Assembly: GCA_029688955.1 (NCBI GenBank)
Contig: JARUKZ010000002.1
Location: forward strand, 124,001-188,000
Length of the DNA stretch: 64,000 nucleotides
Direction of reading: 5' to 3'
Source of the DNA: Chitinispirillales bacterium ANBcel5
GTDB lineage: Bacteria > Fibrobacterota > Chitinivibrionia > Chitinivibrionales > Chitinispirillaceae
Shown: piece after piece, positions 25,701 through 33,847 of the stretch
Position numbering within the stretch: the stretch's first letter is position 1
Layout of the letters: each line of letters starts with the position of its first letter
The notes under the pieces: generated by a model
Told to the model about the DNA's origin: nothing
What the model saw: the letters and a program-made list of their open reading frames with translations, nothing else
Database searches by the model: none
Program-made: the position numbers and the translations under genes

Positions 25701-27618
25701 CGATACCTTCCAGCTGGGTGAGACCGATGAGAGTGAATCCTTTATCTCTGAGATGTTCCCACAGAACACAAAGCGGGTGAGTTATCAGAAGAAAGCGCCA
25801 TTGCGTGTGATAATGGGGAATCCGCCCTATTCGGTGGGGCAGAAATCGGCAAATGATAATGCTCAGAATCAAAAGTATAAGCATCTCGATTCAAGGATTG
25901 CAGAGACCTATGCTGCAGGTACAAAAGCTACCAATAAGAATTCCCTGTATGATTCCTATATAAAGGCGTTTCGATGGGGAGCGGACAGGCTTGATCCAAA
26001 GAATGGCGGGATCATCTGTTTTGTATCCAACAGTGCCTGGCTTGATGGTAATGCGCAGGATGGTTTTCGTAAGTGTCTGGAGCGTGAATTTTCGAGCATT
26101 TATGTGTTCAATTTGAGAGGCAACCAGCGCACAAGTGGTGAGTTATCGAGAAAAGAGGGTGGAAAGATCTTCGGTTCAGGTTCCAGAACACCCATTGCGA
26201 TAACGCTTCTTGTAAAAAAGCCGTCCAAAGCTGTAAAAAATGCGGTGATCTATTATCATGATATCGGGGATTACCTGAGCCGTGAAGAGAAGCTTGCGAT
26301 CGTTAGGAAATTCGGATCTGTTGGTAATGATGGAATGGCATGGAAGAGGCTGGAACCCAGTGATAAGGGTGATTGGATTTGTGAGAGGAATGATCTGTTT
26401 GACACGTTTATTCCTTTAGGTGATAAAGCTAATAAATCAGCCAGTACTTTCTTTTTACCATTATATTCAAATGGCTTGAAAACTCAACGTGATGCATGGT
26501 GTTATAACTCATCGAAGACATGTTTGAAAAGAAATATTGAAAGAACGTTGGAATATTACAACGAGCAAAGAAAGCTGTTTGCACACTCAATTAAAAACGT
26601 TGATAAAATAGACATTAAAGACATTTTACAATTCGATCCAAAGAAAATTAGCTGGACACATGCTCTTTCAGAAAATATCATGAAAGACATAAAGCATGAT
26701 ATAGTTAACGGGCAATTTGTTCAAAGTTTATATCGACCATTCTTCAAACAACGAGTATACTTTTCACGAGCTTTAAATGAAAGAGTTTACCAAATACCCA
26801 AACTGTTTCCAAAATCGACACTTAATAACCTTGTTATATGCGTTTCCGGTGTGGGTGTTACGAAGGATTTTTCCACTATCATTTCAGATACATTACCTGA
26901 TCTTGAACTTATTGGTAAAAGCCAGTGTTTCCCTCTCTACTACTACGAAGAACGCCAGGAAGTAGAAAGCCCTTCACTCTTTGATGAGCCCACAGCCGGT
27001 GGCTATATCCGCAGAGACGGAGTTTCCGATTTCATCTTAGAGCGGGCATACTCCATATACGGTAAAAAAGTAACGAAAGAGGATATCTTCTATTATGTAT
27101 ACGGACTACTGCACAGCCCGCAGTACCGTACAACATTTGCCAATGATCTCAAGAAATCCCTGCCCCGCATCCCTCTGGTGGATGAACCACGTGATTTCTG
27201 GAAATTCAGCAAAGCCGGCCGCGAACTTGCCGATCTGCACATCAACTACGAAACCGTCCCCGCACACAAAGGGCTTAAAGTTACCGGTGCAGAAAGCGGA
27301 CATTTCACCGTAGAAAAGATGCGCTTTCCCAAAAAGGGCCAGAAAGACACAATTATCTATAACAGCAAAATCACCATCGAAAACATCCCCGCCAAAGCCT
27401 ACGATTACATCGTTAACGGCAAATCCGCCATTGAATGGATCATGGACCGCTACAAGGTCACAATCCACAAAGGCAGTGGAATAAAGAATGACCCTAATGA
27501 CTGGGCAAAAGAGGTGGGGAATGAAAGGTATATACTGGATCTGTTGCTGAGTGTTGTAGAGGTTAGTGTGAGGAGTGTGGAAGTGGTGGAGGGGTTGCCG
27601 AAGTTGAGGTTGGGGTAG
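22759..27618 (+). CDS. Single-polypeptide type ISP-like restriction-modification enzyme
   Basis: 1619 residues from ATG 22759 (MTFQQILDKYRK...SQRDKGDRFERL, the normal start of this family); a frame 29 codons longer is unlikely. Order of domains: Mrr-like PD-(D/E)xK nuclease (GHDTGIDLVAL and WAVQCKC, residues about 60-82); superfamily 2 helicase/translocase with Walker A ACGTGKT (about 201), DEAH (about 340) and VQSVGRVMRKAQ (about 595); coupler; N6-adenine methyltransferase with motif I LDPFTGTGTF (about 908) and motif IV NPPYS (about 1020); then a target-recognition region. This is the LlaGI/LlaBIII layout, which both methylates and cleaves DNA after translocation. The recognition region (26400-26930) is more AT-rich than the rest. 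It stands alone; no separate subunit genes. Confidence 0.92.
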   Translation: MTFQQILDKYRKISHSQRDKGDRFERLMQVYLQTDPKYAYIIKKVWLWNEFPGKSDLGGHDTGIDLVALTHTGDYWAVQCKCYQSDSYIDKAQVDTFLATSGRKFKGEDLKTTTFSHRLWISTTNNWSLNASEAISNQNPPVSRVNLYELMCAPVDWGKLEKGISGEHSRAPKKEIRPHQRTAIDQTHDYFQTAERGKLIMACGTGKTFTALRIAENETDGKGLILFLVPSIALLGQSLREWTADASEPVKAICICSDPEVSKKKSKNDETDTFSVIDLALPASTDVSNITAQITQLRSSAKPGLTVIFSTYQSLEVVAKAQKQLLKTDKNALFDLIICDEAHRTTGVALTAQDSSSFIKVHDNTFIKARKRLYMTATPRLYSDDAKGKAAQADAILCSMDDPAIYGEEIYRIGFGEAVERDLLTDYKVLILTLSDKDVPPAVQKIIADRDNEINSDDATKLIGCINALSKQILGDAGVIKNSDSEPMKRAVAFCRTISESKKITSTFCTATDAYLGSLPQSKKEQMVSANSRHIDGTMSAPQRDELLGWLKGDAADSSECRILTNVRCLSEGVDVPSLDAVMFLSARNSQVDVVQSVGRVMRKAQGKKYGYIIIPVVVPADVEADKALNDNERYKVVWSVLNALRAHDDRFNATVNKIELNRKRPEQILVGRPEYSFEDGAPVVAEPNAKYGDDIGTQLALQFEQLQSIVFARMVEKVGDRRYWEQWAKSVAEIAEKQFDRINRLIKEDGEHKKAFDEFLNGLKKNINPSISDREAVEMLSQHVITKPVFEALFEGYSFVKNNAVSVTMQKMLDLLEAQAIEKDTRVLDKFYESVRKRAAGIDNAEGKQRIIIELYDKFFRTAFPKMVDKLGIVYTPVEVVDFIIHSVEDVLRREFDRSLSDENIHILDPFTGTGTFITRLLQSGLINDKDLPRKYKKEIHANEIVLLAYYIAAVNIENAFHDILGKQGRYKPFDGICLTDTFQLGETDESESFISEMFPQNTKRVSYQKKAPLRVIMGNPPYSVGQKSANDNAQNQKYKHLDSRIAETYAAGTKATNKNSLYDSYIKAFRWGADRLDPKNGGIICFVSNSAWLDGNAQDGFRKCLEREFSSIYVFNLRGNQRTSGELSRKEGGKIFGSGSRTPIAITLLVKKPSKAVKNAVIYYHDIGDYLSREEKLAIVRKFGSVGNDGMAWKRLEPSDKGDWICERNDLFDTFIPLGDKANKSASTFFLPLYSNGLKTQRDAWCYNSSKTCLKRNIERTLEYYNEQRKLFAHSIKNVDKIDIKDILQFDPKKISWTHALSENIMKDIKHDIVNGQFVQSLYRPFFKQRVYFSRALNERVYQIPKLFPKSTLNNLVICVSGVGVTKDFSTIISDTLPDLELIGKSQCFPLYYYEERQEVESPSLFDEPTAGGYIRRDGVSDFILERAYSIYGKKVTKEDIFYYVYGLLHSPQYRTTFANDLKKSLPRIPLVDEPRDFWKFSKAGRELADLHINYETVPAHKGLKVTGAESGHFTVEKMRFPKKGQKDTIIYNSKITIENIPAKAYDYIVNGKSAIEWIMDRYKVTIHKGSGIKNDPNDWAKEVGNERYILDLLLSVVEVSVRSVEVVEGLPKLRLG

Positions 27619-27635
27619 GCGGAGGGAGATTTGAA

Positions 27636-27754
27636 TTCGAGGACTCGATGACCCCGAAAAAAAAGACCGGCGAAAACACTCACGAGCCGCTGATCGGGGC
27701 GGATCTATATCACTAACGTTTTCTCGTGGTGCTCACTTCCGTTCGCCCCTGTGT
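27636..27754 (+). repeat. 119-bp direct repeat, right copy
   Basis: It begins 18 bases after the stop of the type ISP-like gene. Compare with 17101-17219. Confidence 0.92.
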
Positions 27755-27963
27755 AACCTTTTTTTCTTACCATCAATTTAGACCTTTATACCTTATCTAA
27801 ATTTACCTAACAATTTACTACTTTTTTTCTTATGTTCTCTTCAGTTTTCAATGTTAAAATAGTCTAATTATTAAGGGTACAGATTCAAAATGTTTGACTT
27901 TATTCATACTCTGTTATTCGTCTTACTCTTCGCGCCATCCTATTTCCGGGGCAAACGAGCATT

Positions 27964-28060
27964 GCGCATAACGGTCACGCAACTCGCTTGCTGTACCATA
28001 AAGTAATGCGGAATCTTCATAGCTTTACTTTGTGGTGCAGCAAGTTGGCGCTGTTATGCG
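27964..28060. repeat. 97-bp imperfect palindrome, best attC-like site
   Basis: Outer boxes CGCATAAC (27965-27972) and GTTATGCG (28053-28060) are perfect reverse complements. Inside, CAACTCGCTTGCTG pairs with CAGCAAGTTG leaving extra bases, and CCATAAAGTA pairs with TACTTTGTGG. This is the R''-L''...L'-R' plan of integron attC sites, at a usual attC length. It lies 40 bases past the stop of the minus-strand peptidase gene. Not matched to a named attC. Confidence 0.7.
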
Positions 28061-28100
28061 ATGTTCTTGAGCTTTTTTTATAAGGCGCGATCTTTTATCC

Positions 28101-29099
28101 TTAATAATCTGACTTTATATTTTGTTTTGCGAGGGCATTATTAAGTGCATCAATATAATATTCCTTAGCAGTCTCGTAATGGAAACCATCAGTTTGAATT
28201 TTTGGTTCATATTGATATGATCGACTTAAACCATATGCACTATACTCAAATAACATAGAATCTTCTGGTAACTTTGAATAATCAATAATTTTGTCAATTC
28301 TAGTTAAATTTGAAGGATGAGTTTCGGAATCCCCAATTCTATTGAAAAGCTGATCGATAAGCTCAATTGCAATAAAAGCGGTTACCATTCCAAAGTAATG
28401 TGTGTTTATATCATCGCAACACTGCTTAAATTCATTTGATTGTTCAAATGCAGCAAAAAAATCACAGCATATTTCATCTTCAGGCTTTGCTTTAATACTA
28501 TCCAAATAGTCATAGTGATAATGAGCTAATTCATGAAGGACAATAAAAACAAAAGCTTCGATAAAAACAGTGTTTGCCTTTAATATGTAATATTCTAAAT
28601 TGGTCTCAATAATAAATGGATTGGGAAGAAATGCATCAAAAGTGGAGTTTTTATAGGTTCCCCATTTGTTTAAGGGTGAATTAATTAAACTTAATGCAAA
28701 ATCTAATAACTCACGCGCGGAAGATACCTCGTAATCACCTATTGGAAACTTTGAATTATCACCATTTTTTCGTAATACTATAGCTTTTTGATAATCATAT
28801 TCAACGATTGAATTGAAACATATACACCATAAAATTGCTAAAAATCTAGGGTTAATGCCTATTTCGGCAGATTCTTTATTGCCATTGATTTCTACAAGGT
28901 AATTTTCTATATTAAAATTACTTACCTTAACTATTCGCAACGACTTGGAGTTAAGCAAATCTTTAAAATGTTCATATGAAGGGATAGGTTGGATTCTTTT
29001 TTCAATTGAACCAATAAACTTTGTAAAAAAATCATTAATGTTGAATGTGTTTAAATATTTTTTATATGCCAAAACAAATGTTCTTTCCATTCTATTCAC
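28101..29099 (-). CDS. HExxH zinc metallopeptidase, possibly Lit/U49-like
   Basis: 332 residues, no signal peptide, strongly AT-rich. A zinc-binding motif VLHELAHYHYDYL lies near residues 190-202, followed after about 10 residues by EDEICCDFFAAFE, whose acidic residue could be the third zinc ligand. A later HPSNLTRIDKII resembles the 'HP..R' element after the active site in U49/Lit-type peptidases. E. coli Lit cleaves elongation factor Tu to abort phage T4 growth, so an anti-phage suicide role is possible, but the homology is by motif only. The gene sits between two palindromic attC-like sites, beside an ABC-3C defence operon, like a one-gene cassette. Confidence 0.65.
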   Translation of the reverse strand: MNRMERTFVLAYKKYLNTFNINDFFTKFIGSIEKRIQPIPSYEHFKDLLNSKSLRIVKVSNFNIENYLVEINGNKESAEIGINPRFLAILWCICFNSIVEYDYQKAIVLRKNGDNSKFPIGDYEVSSARELLDFALSLINSPLNKWGTYKNSTFDAFLPNPFIIETNLEYYILKANTVFIEAFVFIVLHELAHYHYDYLDSIKAKPEDEICCDFFAAFEQSNEFKQCCDDINTHYFGMVTAFIAIELIDQLFNRIGDSETHPSNLTRIDKIIDYSKLPEDSMLFEYSAYGLSRSYQYEPKIQTDGFHYETAKEYYIDALNNALAKQNIKSDY

Positions 29100-29186
29100 T
29101 CCTAAGTATAAGCATTTAAGAATATTCTAATTTCTCGTTTTGTATTATTTCCTCGCGTCTTCATTTCCTAAAAGCTTAAGAGTTTC

Positions 29187-29283
29187 GCACAACGGATTGG
29201 CCAATGTACGAAAATGTGCAACTAAATATACTAATCTACCCTAGCGAAGCTTTGCAAATTTTTGTACTTGGTCTGTTGTGTGC
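29187..29283. repeat. Imperfect palindrome, attC-like, related to 17460-17552
   Basis: Outer boxes GCACAAC (29187-29193) and GTTGTGTGC (29275-29283). Inner arms TTGGCCAATGTACGAAAATG and GCAAATTTTTGTACTTGGTC pair imperfectly. The arms match the site at 17460-17552, 12 kb away. It lies 87 bp upstream of the peptidase start. Confidence 0.65.
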
Positions 29284-29441
29284 CTGTTTTGCACATTACC
29301 ATAGTATAATTTTTTTGCGCCATCTTAGTTTTATAATCAGCTGGCTCCTATTCTCTCGCGTATTCATTAAGAATTATTACACATGAAATGTTTTCAAATT
29401 TTTAAGTAATTAAGAATTTCTATTTCTATCTTCCGATTCTT

Positions 29442-29514
29442 CCTAATAACGCCTTGCTCACCGGTTAATTAGGAGCACAGAAAGTAATTAATCCGTGTGC
29501 AGCAACAATTATAA
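29442..29514. repeat. Imperfect palindrome downstream of the ABC-3C operon
   Basis: TTGCTCACCGGTTAATTA pairs imperfectly with TAATTAATCCGTGTGCAGCAA around GGAGCACAGAAAG. The ends (CTAATAACGCC and ATTATAAC) are weaker matches to attC boxes. It begins 8 bases after the stop of the ATPase gene, so it could also act as a terminator-like end of the operon. Confidence 0.5.
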
Positions 29515-29521
29515 CTGTCTA

Positions 29522-31129
29522 TCATTTCCGCCAATCTTTGATATATAAGACTTTGTTATTATCCAGTTGTATGACTTTCTTAGCTTTTAATTTCTTTTCT
29601 GCTACATCACCGTATTTTTCAATTTCATCGATTGCGATAAACGTTTGCTTGCCTGTAGATTCATACAGTTTGATCAATTTCGCTACTGCGTCATTCTGGA
29701 TATTCTTAAATAATACTGAATCATGTATCAAGAAAGGTAAAACCGTTGTTTCCAAAAATGCTAAATCAAGTAATATTAAATTTGAGTAAGCCTTGCCAGT
29801 TCCAGTATCTTCAACCAATTCAAAATTGTAGTTATTTTGACCAAGCTTTAGAGTCGGGCTTCTTCTTTCCTCGCTATATATCTCAGTAACATTTTTTCTA
29901 TTTTTGTCGTTTAGTATATTTTCAATTAACTTTAAAATTCTAATTTTTTCAGCGGCTAGAAGTTCCTTTGCATCTCTTAAGTCAGACTTTATCTGTGCAT
30001 CTGTTTCAAAGTATTCAATCTCTTTACTGGCTACAGAGTGATCTTTAGAGAGTTCGTAAACCCTATCGATAACGACATTAGGATTATCAATTTCTGCTAA
30101 GGAAACAGAAATCTTTCTGTCGATCATTTCGATCTCTTCAATTATTGAGGACAATATTAGAGTCAATTCAGCCTCACTACTCTTTAACTCTTTTCTAAGT
30201 ATTTTGGTTATATTTGAGTGGAATGACTCAACTTCTTCTAGCCTTGAAGTGCTTACATTAGGAAAGTATTTTAATAATGGTTCTAAGTGTTTGCTTTTGA
30301 TGGCTTTGTTTTGTTTTAGATCATTTCTGACACGAAGCAGACGGCTATCTAATCTAAGCTTTTCTGACAAAAGCCGATCTTTTTCAATTTTTAACTCCAT
30401 TACCTCTCTATTGGCGATCTCTGAAATATTAACGGCATACTTCTTTAAATTATTTTTAATTTCCTCGATCTCGGCATCTATGGTAAGTATTTTGGTAATG
30501 TTTTCTTTGTACTTCGTCTTCGTTGTTTTAGAAATTAAACCGGTCTTAGCAGCTTTATTGATTGTGGCTATTTCTTCACTTTTGCTTTTTACATTATCTG
30601 CAAGTAACCTTATTGGTTCGTACTTTTTAAAAAGTTTGATTGTGTTTGTTATACAATCTGAGGGCTTTTGTCTTTTAAAGCTATGAAGAGGATGTTTTAC
30701 ATCAAGGTTTTCTTTGCCCCAAACTCTAGAAAAAAGAGACACTATCGATCGAAAAGATAAGTCGACATCCCCCAATGAATATGACGCCTTAAGAAATGTA
30801 GTGTAGTTTTCAATGCTAATAGGTTCAATCTCCGCATATTTATTGTCACATCTATAAATTAAGTCTGGCTTAAAAGTTCCCCTTTTAAACGGGAAGCTAT
30901 CTTTCCCGAACTTAAAGGTAAAAAAGTACTCATGATGGCCCAGTTCTTCAATGACATCCTTATTATGCTGGAGAAATGATTTGCCTCCATATATAAAATC
31001 AATCACCATTAGCAACGTGGATTTACCAATCGAGTTCGTGGCAACACTGTCACCTAAAATAACATTTAGGCCTGTGTGAAAGCCGATTGCTTTTTCTCGG
31101 AACATCTCGCATCGAATTTCAGTTAACAT
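29522..31129 (-). CDS. ABC-3C system ATPase (DUF2326-like, Rad50-style)
   Basis: 535 residues. Starts MLTEIRCEMFREKAIGFHTG then LNVILGDSVATNSIGKSTLL, a Walker A (GxxxxxxxxGKST) of the Rad50/SMC type specific to DUF2326 proteins, followed by FIYGG and HHEYFFTF. Residues about 170-400 are coiled coil. The C-terminal half has SNLILLDLAFLETT and LPFLIHDSVLF, the Walker B region, and FIAIDEIEKYG. Such ATPases are the motor of ABC three-component (ABC-3C) conflict systems. It overlaps the middle-component gene by 11 bp and ends the operon. AT-rich like its partners. Confidence 0.88.
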   Translation of the reverse strand: MLTEIRCEMFREKAIGFHTGLNVILGDSVATNSIGKSTLLMVIDFIYGGKSFLQHNKDVIEELGHHEYFFTFKFGKDSFPFKRGTFKPDLIYRCDNKYAEIEPISIENYTTFLKASYSLGDVDLSFRSIVSLFSRVWGKENLDVKHPLHSFKRQKPSDCITNTIKLFKKYEPIRLLADNVKSKSEEIATINKAAKTGLISKTTKTKYKENITKILTIDAEIEEIKNNLKKYAVNISEIANREVMELKIEKDRLLSEKLRLDSRLLRVRNDLKQNKAIKSKHLEPLLKYFPNVSTSRLEEVESFHSNITKILRKELKSSEAELTLILSSIIEEIEMIDRKISVSLAEIDNPNVVIDRVYELSKDHSVASKEIEYFETDAQIKSDLRDAKELLAAEKIRILKLIENILNDKNRKNVTEIYSEERRSPTLKLGQNNYNFELVEDTGTGKAYSNLILLDLAFLETTVLPFLIHDSVLFKNIQNDAVAKLIKLYESTGKQTFIAIDEIEKYGDVAEKKLKAKKVIQLDNNKVLYIKDWRK

Positions 31130-31343
31130 ACTTAATCACTCCTTTGTCTTTTTCTAACTCGATCTTTTCCAGAACAAAAAGCACATCAAGCGCCAACATA
31201 AACTCACTAATATCTTCGAAGTTATTTAACCGAAGATTAATCAGCTCCGACAAGGTAATTGTTTCAACGTCGTCGAGTATTAAAACGCTTATTTTGGCTA
31301 AAATTGATCTATCTAAATTTGTAAACTTACTAGGAAACGCCAT
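31119..31343 (-). CDS. ABC-3C middle component (MC6-like) small protein
   Basis: 74 residues: PSKFTNLDRSILAKISVLIL, then ISEFMLALDVLFVLEKIELE. This small winged-helix-like protein matches the pattern of the ABC-3C middle component (type 6), which bridges effector and ATPase. It overlaps the ATPase gene by 11 bp and the nuclease stop by 1 bp, the tight coupling typical of the system. Type number is from memory of the pattern; the role follows from position. Confidence 0.8.
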   Translation of the reverse strand: MAFPSKFTNLDRSILAKISVLILDDVETITLSELINLRLNNFEDISEFMLALDVLFVLEKIELEKDKGVIKYVN

Positions 31344-32101
31344 TAGAAAACCTCACAATTTTGAACAAAAAACGAGGCCATAATTTCTGCTGCATCACTT
31401 GTTTTTGGTTTTGTTTTCGCATAAATCCAAGAAACTATATTCTCAAATATGGCTTGCTGATTGATACCCATTTTTTTCTGCTTTATATAATATGTTTTGA
31501 TTTGTAGAGATATAATCTCAGACATATCGGAATTGACACTATCTAGCTCTGCAAATTTATTCCGGATAAAGATATAGTATTCTCGTACATTACCTTTAAT
31601 TTTAACTTTGGTTGGTCTGGAAATAGTTGAATCCAACTTTTCATCAACCTCTCTAGGAGTGAAATCAATTTCAGCCTCATTTTCTAGTTCTGGATCATCA
31701 TAAATAGCCTCAATGATCTGACTAATCTCGTCTTCAATCGTATATGTTCTCCAAATAGCTTCCTGTCCGCTACGGTCAATAAGCTTCCTCTTTAATCCCA
31801 ATAGGTTTCGATATTCTTCTACAGTTCTAGGTTTATCGAACTTGCCATGACATATTTCACAAAGAGGTATGATATTGTCCTCGTCATTAACATCATCGCT
31901 TAAACGCTCTTCATTTTTGAGCAACAGTTCTTCTTCTTTAGTTGGATTTAATGGGTAAATATGAGCCAACTCATAGTTTTTGAAGCTCTTGCCATTCTTT
32001 TTATAAAAAAGAGGCTCAGCACAAAGGGGGCACACTCGACTTACCTGTGATAGCAAGGCTACAATTTGTGCTTCTGAATATTTCTGTCTTGGATTACTCA
32101 T
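31343..32101 (-). CDS. ABC-3C effector: HNH nuclease with C-terminal ABC-3C domain
   Basis: 252 residues. An HNH domain with two zinc knuckles: CPLC (residues 19-22), the catalytic YELAHIYPLNP (His near 47), NIIPLCEICHGKFDKP (near residue 97-112). The C-terminal half (about 130-250) lacks the nuclease and matches the ABC-3C C-terminal domain position, which recruits the effector to the complex. It is the first gene of the three-gene operon HNH - middle component - ATPase. The effector would cut DNA on ATPase activation, giving anti-phage defence. Confidence 0.86.
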   Translation of the reverse strand: MSNPRQKYSEAQIVALLSQVSRVCPLCAEPLFYKKNGKSFKNYELAHIYPLNPTKEEELLLKNEERLSDDVNDEDNIIPLCEICHGKFDKPRTVEEYRNLLGLKRKLIDRSGQEAIWRTYTIEDEISQIIEAIYDDPELENEAEIDFTPREVDEKLDSTISRPTKVKIKGNVREYYIFIRNKFAELDSVNSDMSEIISLQIKTYYIKQKKMGINQQAIFENIVSWIYAKTKPKTSDAAEIMASFFVQNCEVF

Positions 32102-33847
32102 CCTTGAACCACTTTCATATTATTTAGAATTGTCTATAAGTTACCATTAAATGCTAAGCTGGTTCACTCGCAACCAAACTAACCCGCACTAATATTTTGG
32201 TAAATAGCTAACGCACGCAGGTGAAATTGTTGCTTACCGTGCTAGTGTAGCAATACTTAAGCTCTTTGTTATAACATTTTTTCCGCTACTATTTTTGTAA
32301 TTCTTGTTTGTTCTATTTTTTTTCAGAATGTTTTCAATTGCTTTATTCCGTCTTGTATTTGCATTTATCGGCTTTATTACGCCCCGCCTCCAACGTTATC
32401 TTTGTTTCTGGCGCAAACAAATCAATAATAGGCTTGTGCAAAACGGCTGCGTAGCAATTGTTGTTTCCGCTATATTTGTATTGTCCCAGTTTCGTCTATA
32501 CACCCAAAATCGACCCTTTTTCTCCCTAAAACTTCATCTGTCATCCCAAAATGGGCACATATCAGAAACTCTCACATCCTCGGCATACTCTCATTTCACT
32601 TTTAAGCACTTACTCTTTTTTAACACATTTTTGTCGTCAGCCCGCTCATATCCTCACACACATTACACCAGTAATTATATAAATTACCCTAAAACGAGCT
32701 CTCAAACCCAAAAATATGAGAACATCTTCAATTAGAGCAGTGGATTGTGAGCTATGAAGGTGCGAAAGGAGCATAATACCGTAAACTGATAACGTGAAAA
32801 TGACAGGTACATTATATAAGGTAAATAATAGGAGAGGTTGATGCAATACACTATGCAATTTTATCAGATTTTGTCCACCGACTCACGCCCGGGGGTTCCA
32901 CCAACCCCCACTGCTCCCGCCAGGTGAGTTCTCAAAGGTGGCGCGTTATGTTTCAAACAGTGTATCGTACGTTTAGTGGGACAGTACCTTCAGGAATATG
33001 TATTATACCGGCTGTATTTACATTCATACGCATCTTGCCTGAGCTTCTACAACCGCAAGTTTATAGTTTAAAAGTCAGTTTTGGCAGAACGGGAGGTGAA
33101 AGGCGACTCCTACGCTAAAGCCCCCGGAACACGGGACGCCAAAACCAACATCCATACCCAAACCTTCGGCTCTTTGGTATACCCCAAAAAAAAGCACGCC
33201 ATACAGTCCCCGTTTCCGGTTTCACCTATTAATCTCGACCGTTTTTAACCAGGAAAAGTACTGCTAACCGGTAGATAATCCAATAAAAACAACCCATAGC
33301 AAAATCATACTCACTAAAAGCGATATCTGTAGTGCATATCAGAGCGTATTGCATACACTGGTGGTTGGGTTATAAACAGAATAACCAAAGAGTATCAACG
33401 CTAATCAACAACCGTGAAAACATCATTGTTACGATTCCGGAAATGGTCGGTTTGTAGTGTTTAAACAGGTGTTTTTAAGAGGGTGTTAATTTGTTTGTAA
33501 CCAACGCTGACTGAGTTATCACTATGGCAGTGCCCTGTTCGCAGTAGGCGTTTTTTAGCTTTCAGGGTGCAGTATTGGCGTTTTTAAGCGAAAAGAGGGC
33601 TGTTTGCACTATATGTAGAATATGGCTACAGGCTGCTTTTGACCCTAATCAGCCAGATGTGATACTGAATACAGCAAAGGTGACACTCAAAACAGCGTTA
33701 GGTAAACAGTGATACGGGGATTTTGTGACTTCAGGCAGAGATTATGGCCAAAAAGGTGGAAAAAATTCGTTTTTAGGCAAAGGGGTGCCGGTTTCGCCTG
33801 AGTTCCGGGCGAAAATATGAAGGGTGGCGTATGAGCCGGACGGTTAT
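32102..33847. other. 1.7-kb region without recognisable genes
   Basis: No gene is supported. The left part, with TAACGCACGCAGG and GTTATAAC near 32206-32275, resembles a very weak palindromic site. A plus-strand frame at about 33084-33248 (VKGDSYAKAPGTRDAKTN...) has some protein-like composition but no start or ribosome site, so it may be a fragment of a lost gene. The rest is low in structure. Confidence 0.6.

Larger units (their letters stand above)
27619..28100. other. Intergenic region: 119-bp repeat and attC-like palindrome
   Basis: 482 bp without a gene. It holds the right copy of the 119-bp repeat (27636-27754), AT-rich filler, and a 97-bp palindrome (27964-28060). Confidence 0.7.
29100..29521. 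other. Intergenic region with two palindromic sites
   Basis: 422 bp with no gene, very AT-rich. It holds the attC-like palindromes at 29187-29283 and 29442-29514. Confidence 0.7.

Noticed and set aside
15296..32275. An integron integrase or transposase gene within the accessory region
   Set aside because: I looked in all large frames and found no tyrosine recombinase or transposase motifs, so mobility is inferred only from the sites and repeats.
32206..32275. Another attC-like site upstream of the ABC-3C operon
   Set aside because: TAACGC and GTTATAAC are present but the ends are not reverse complements and the arms pair poorly.
32304..32735. Plus-strand frame of 143 codons
   Set aside because: Composition is erratic (rich in Phe, His, Ser), there is no ribosome site, and nothing resembles a known protein.
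33084..33248. A short gene with the stretch KGDSYAKAPGTRDAKTN
   Set aside because: No start codon with a ribosome site and only about 53 codons; at most a fragment, so left as a note in the region entry.
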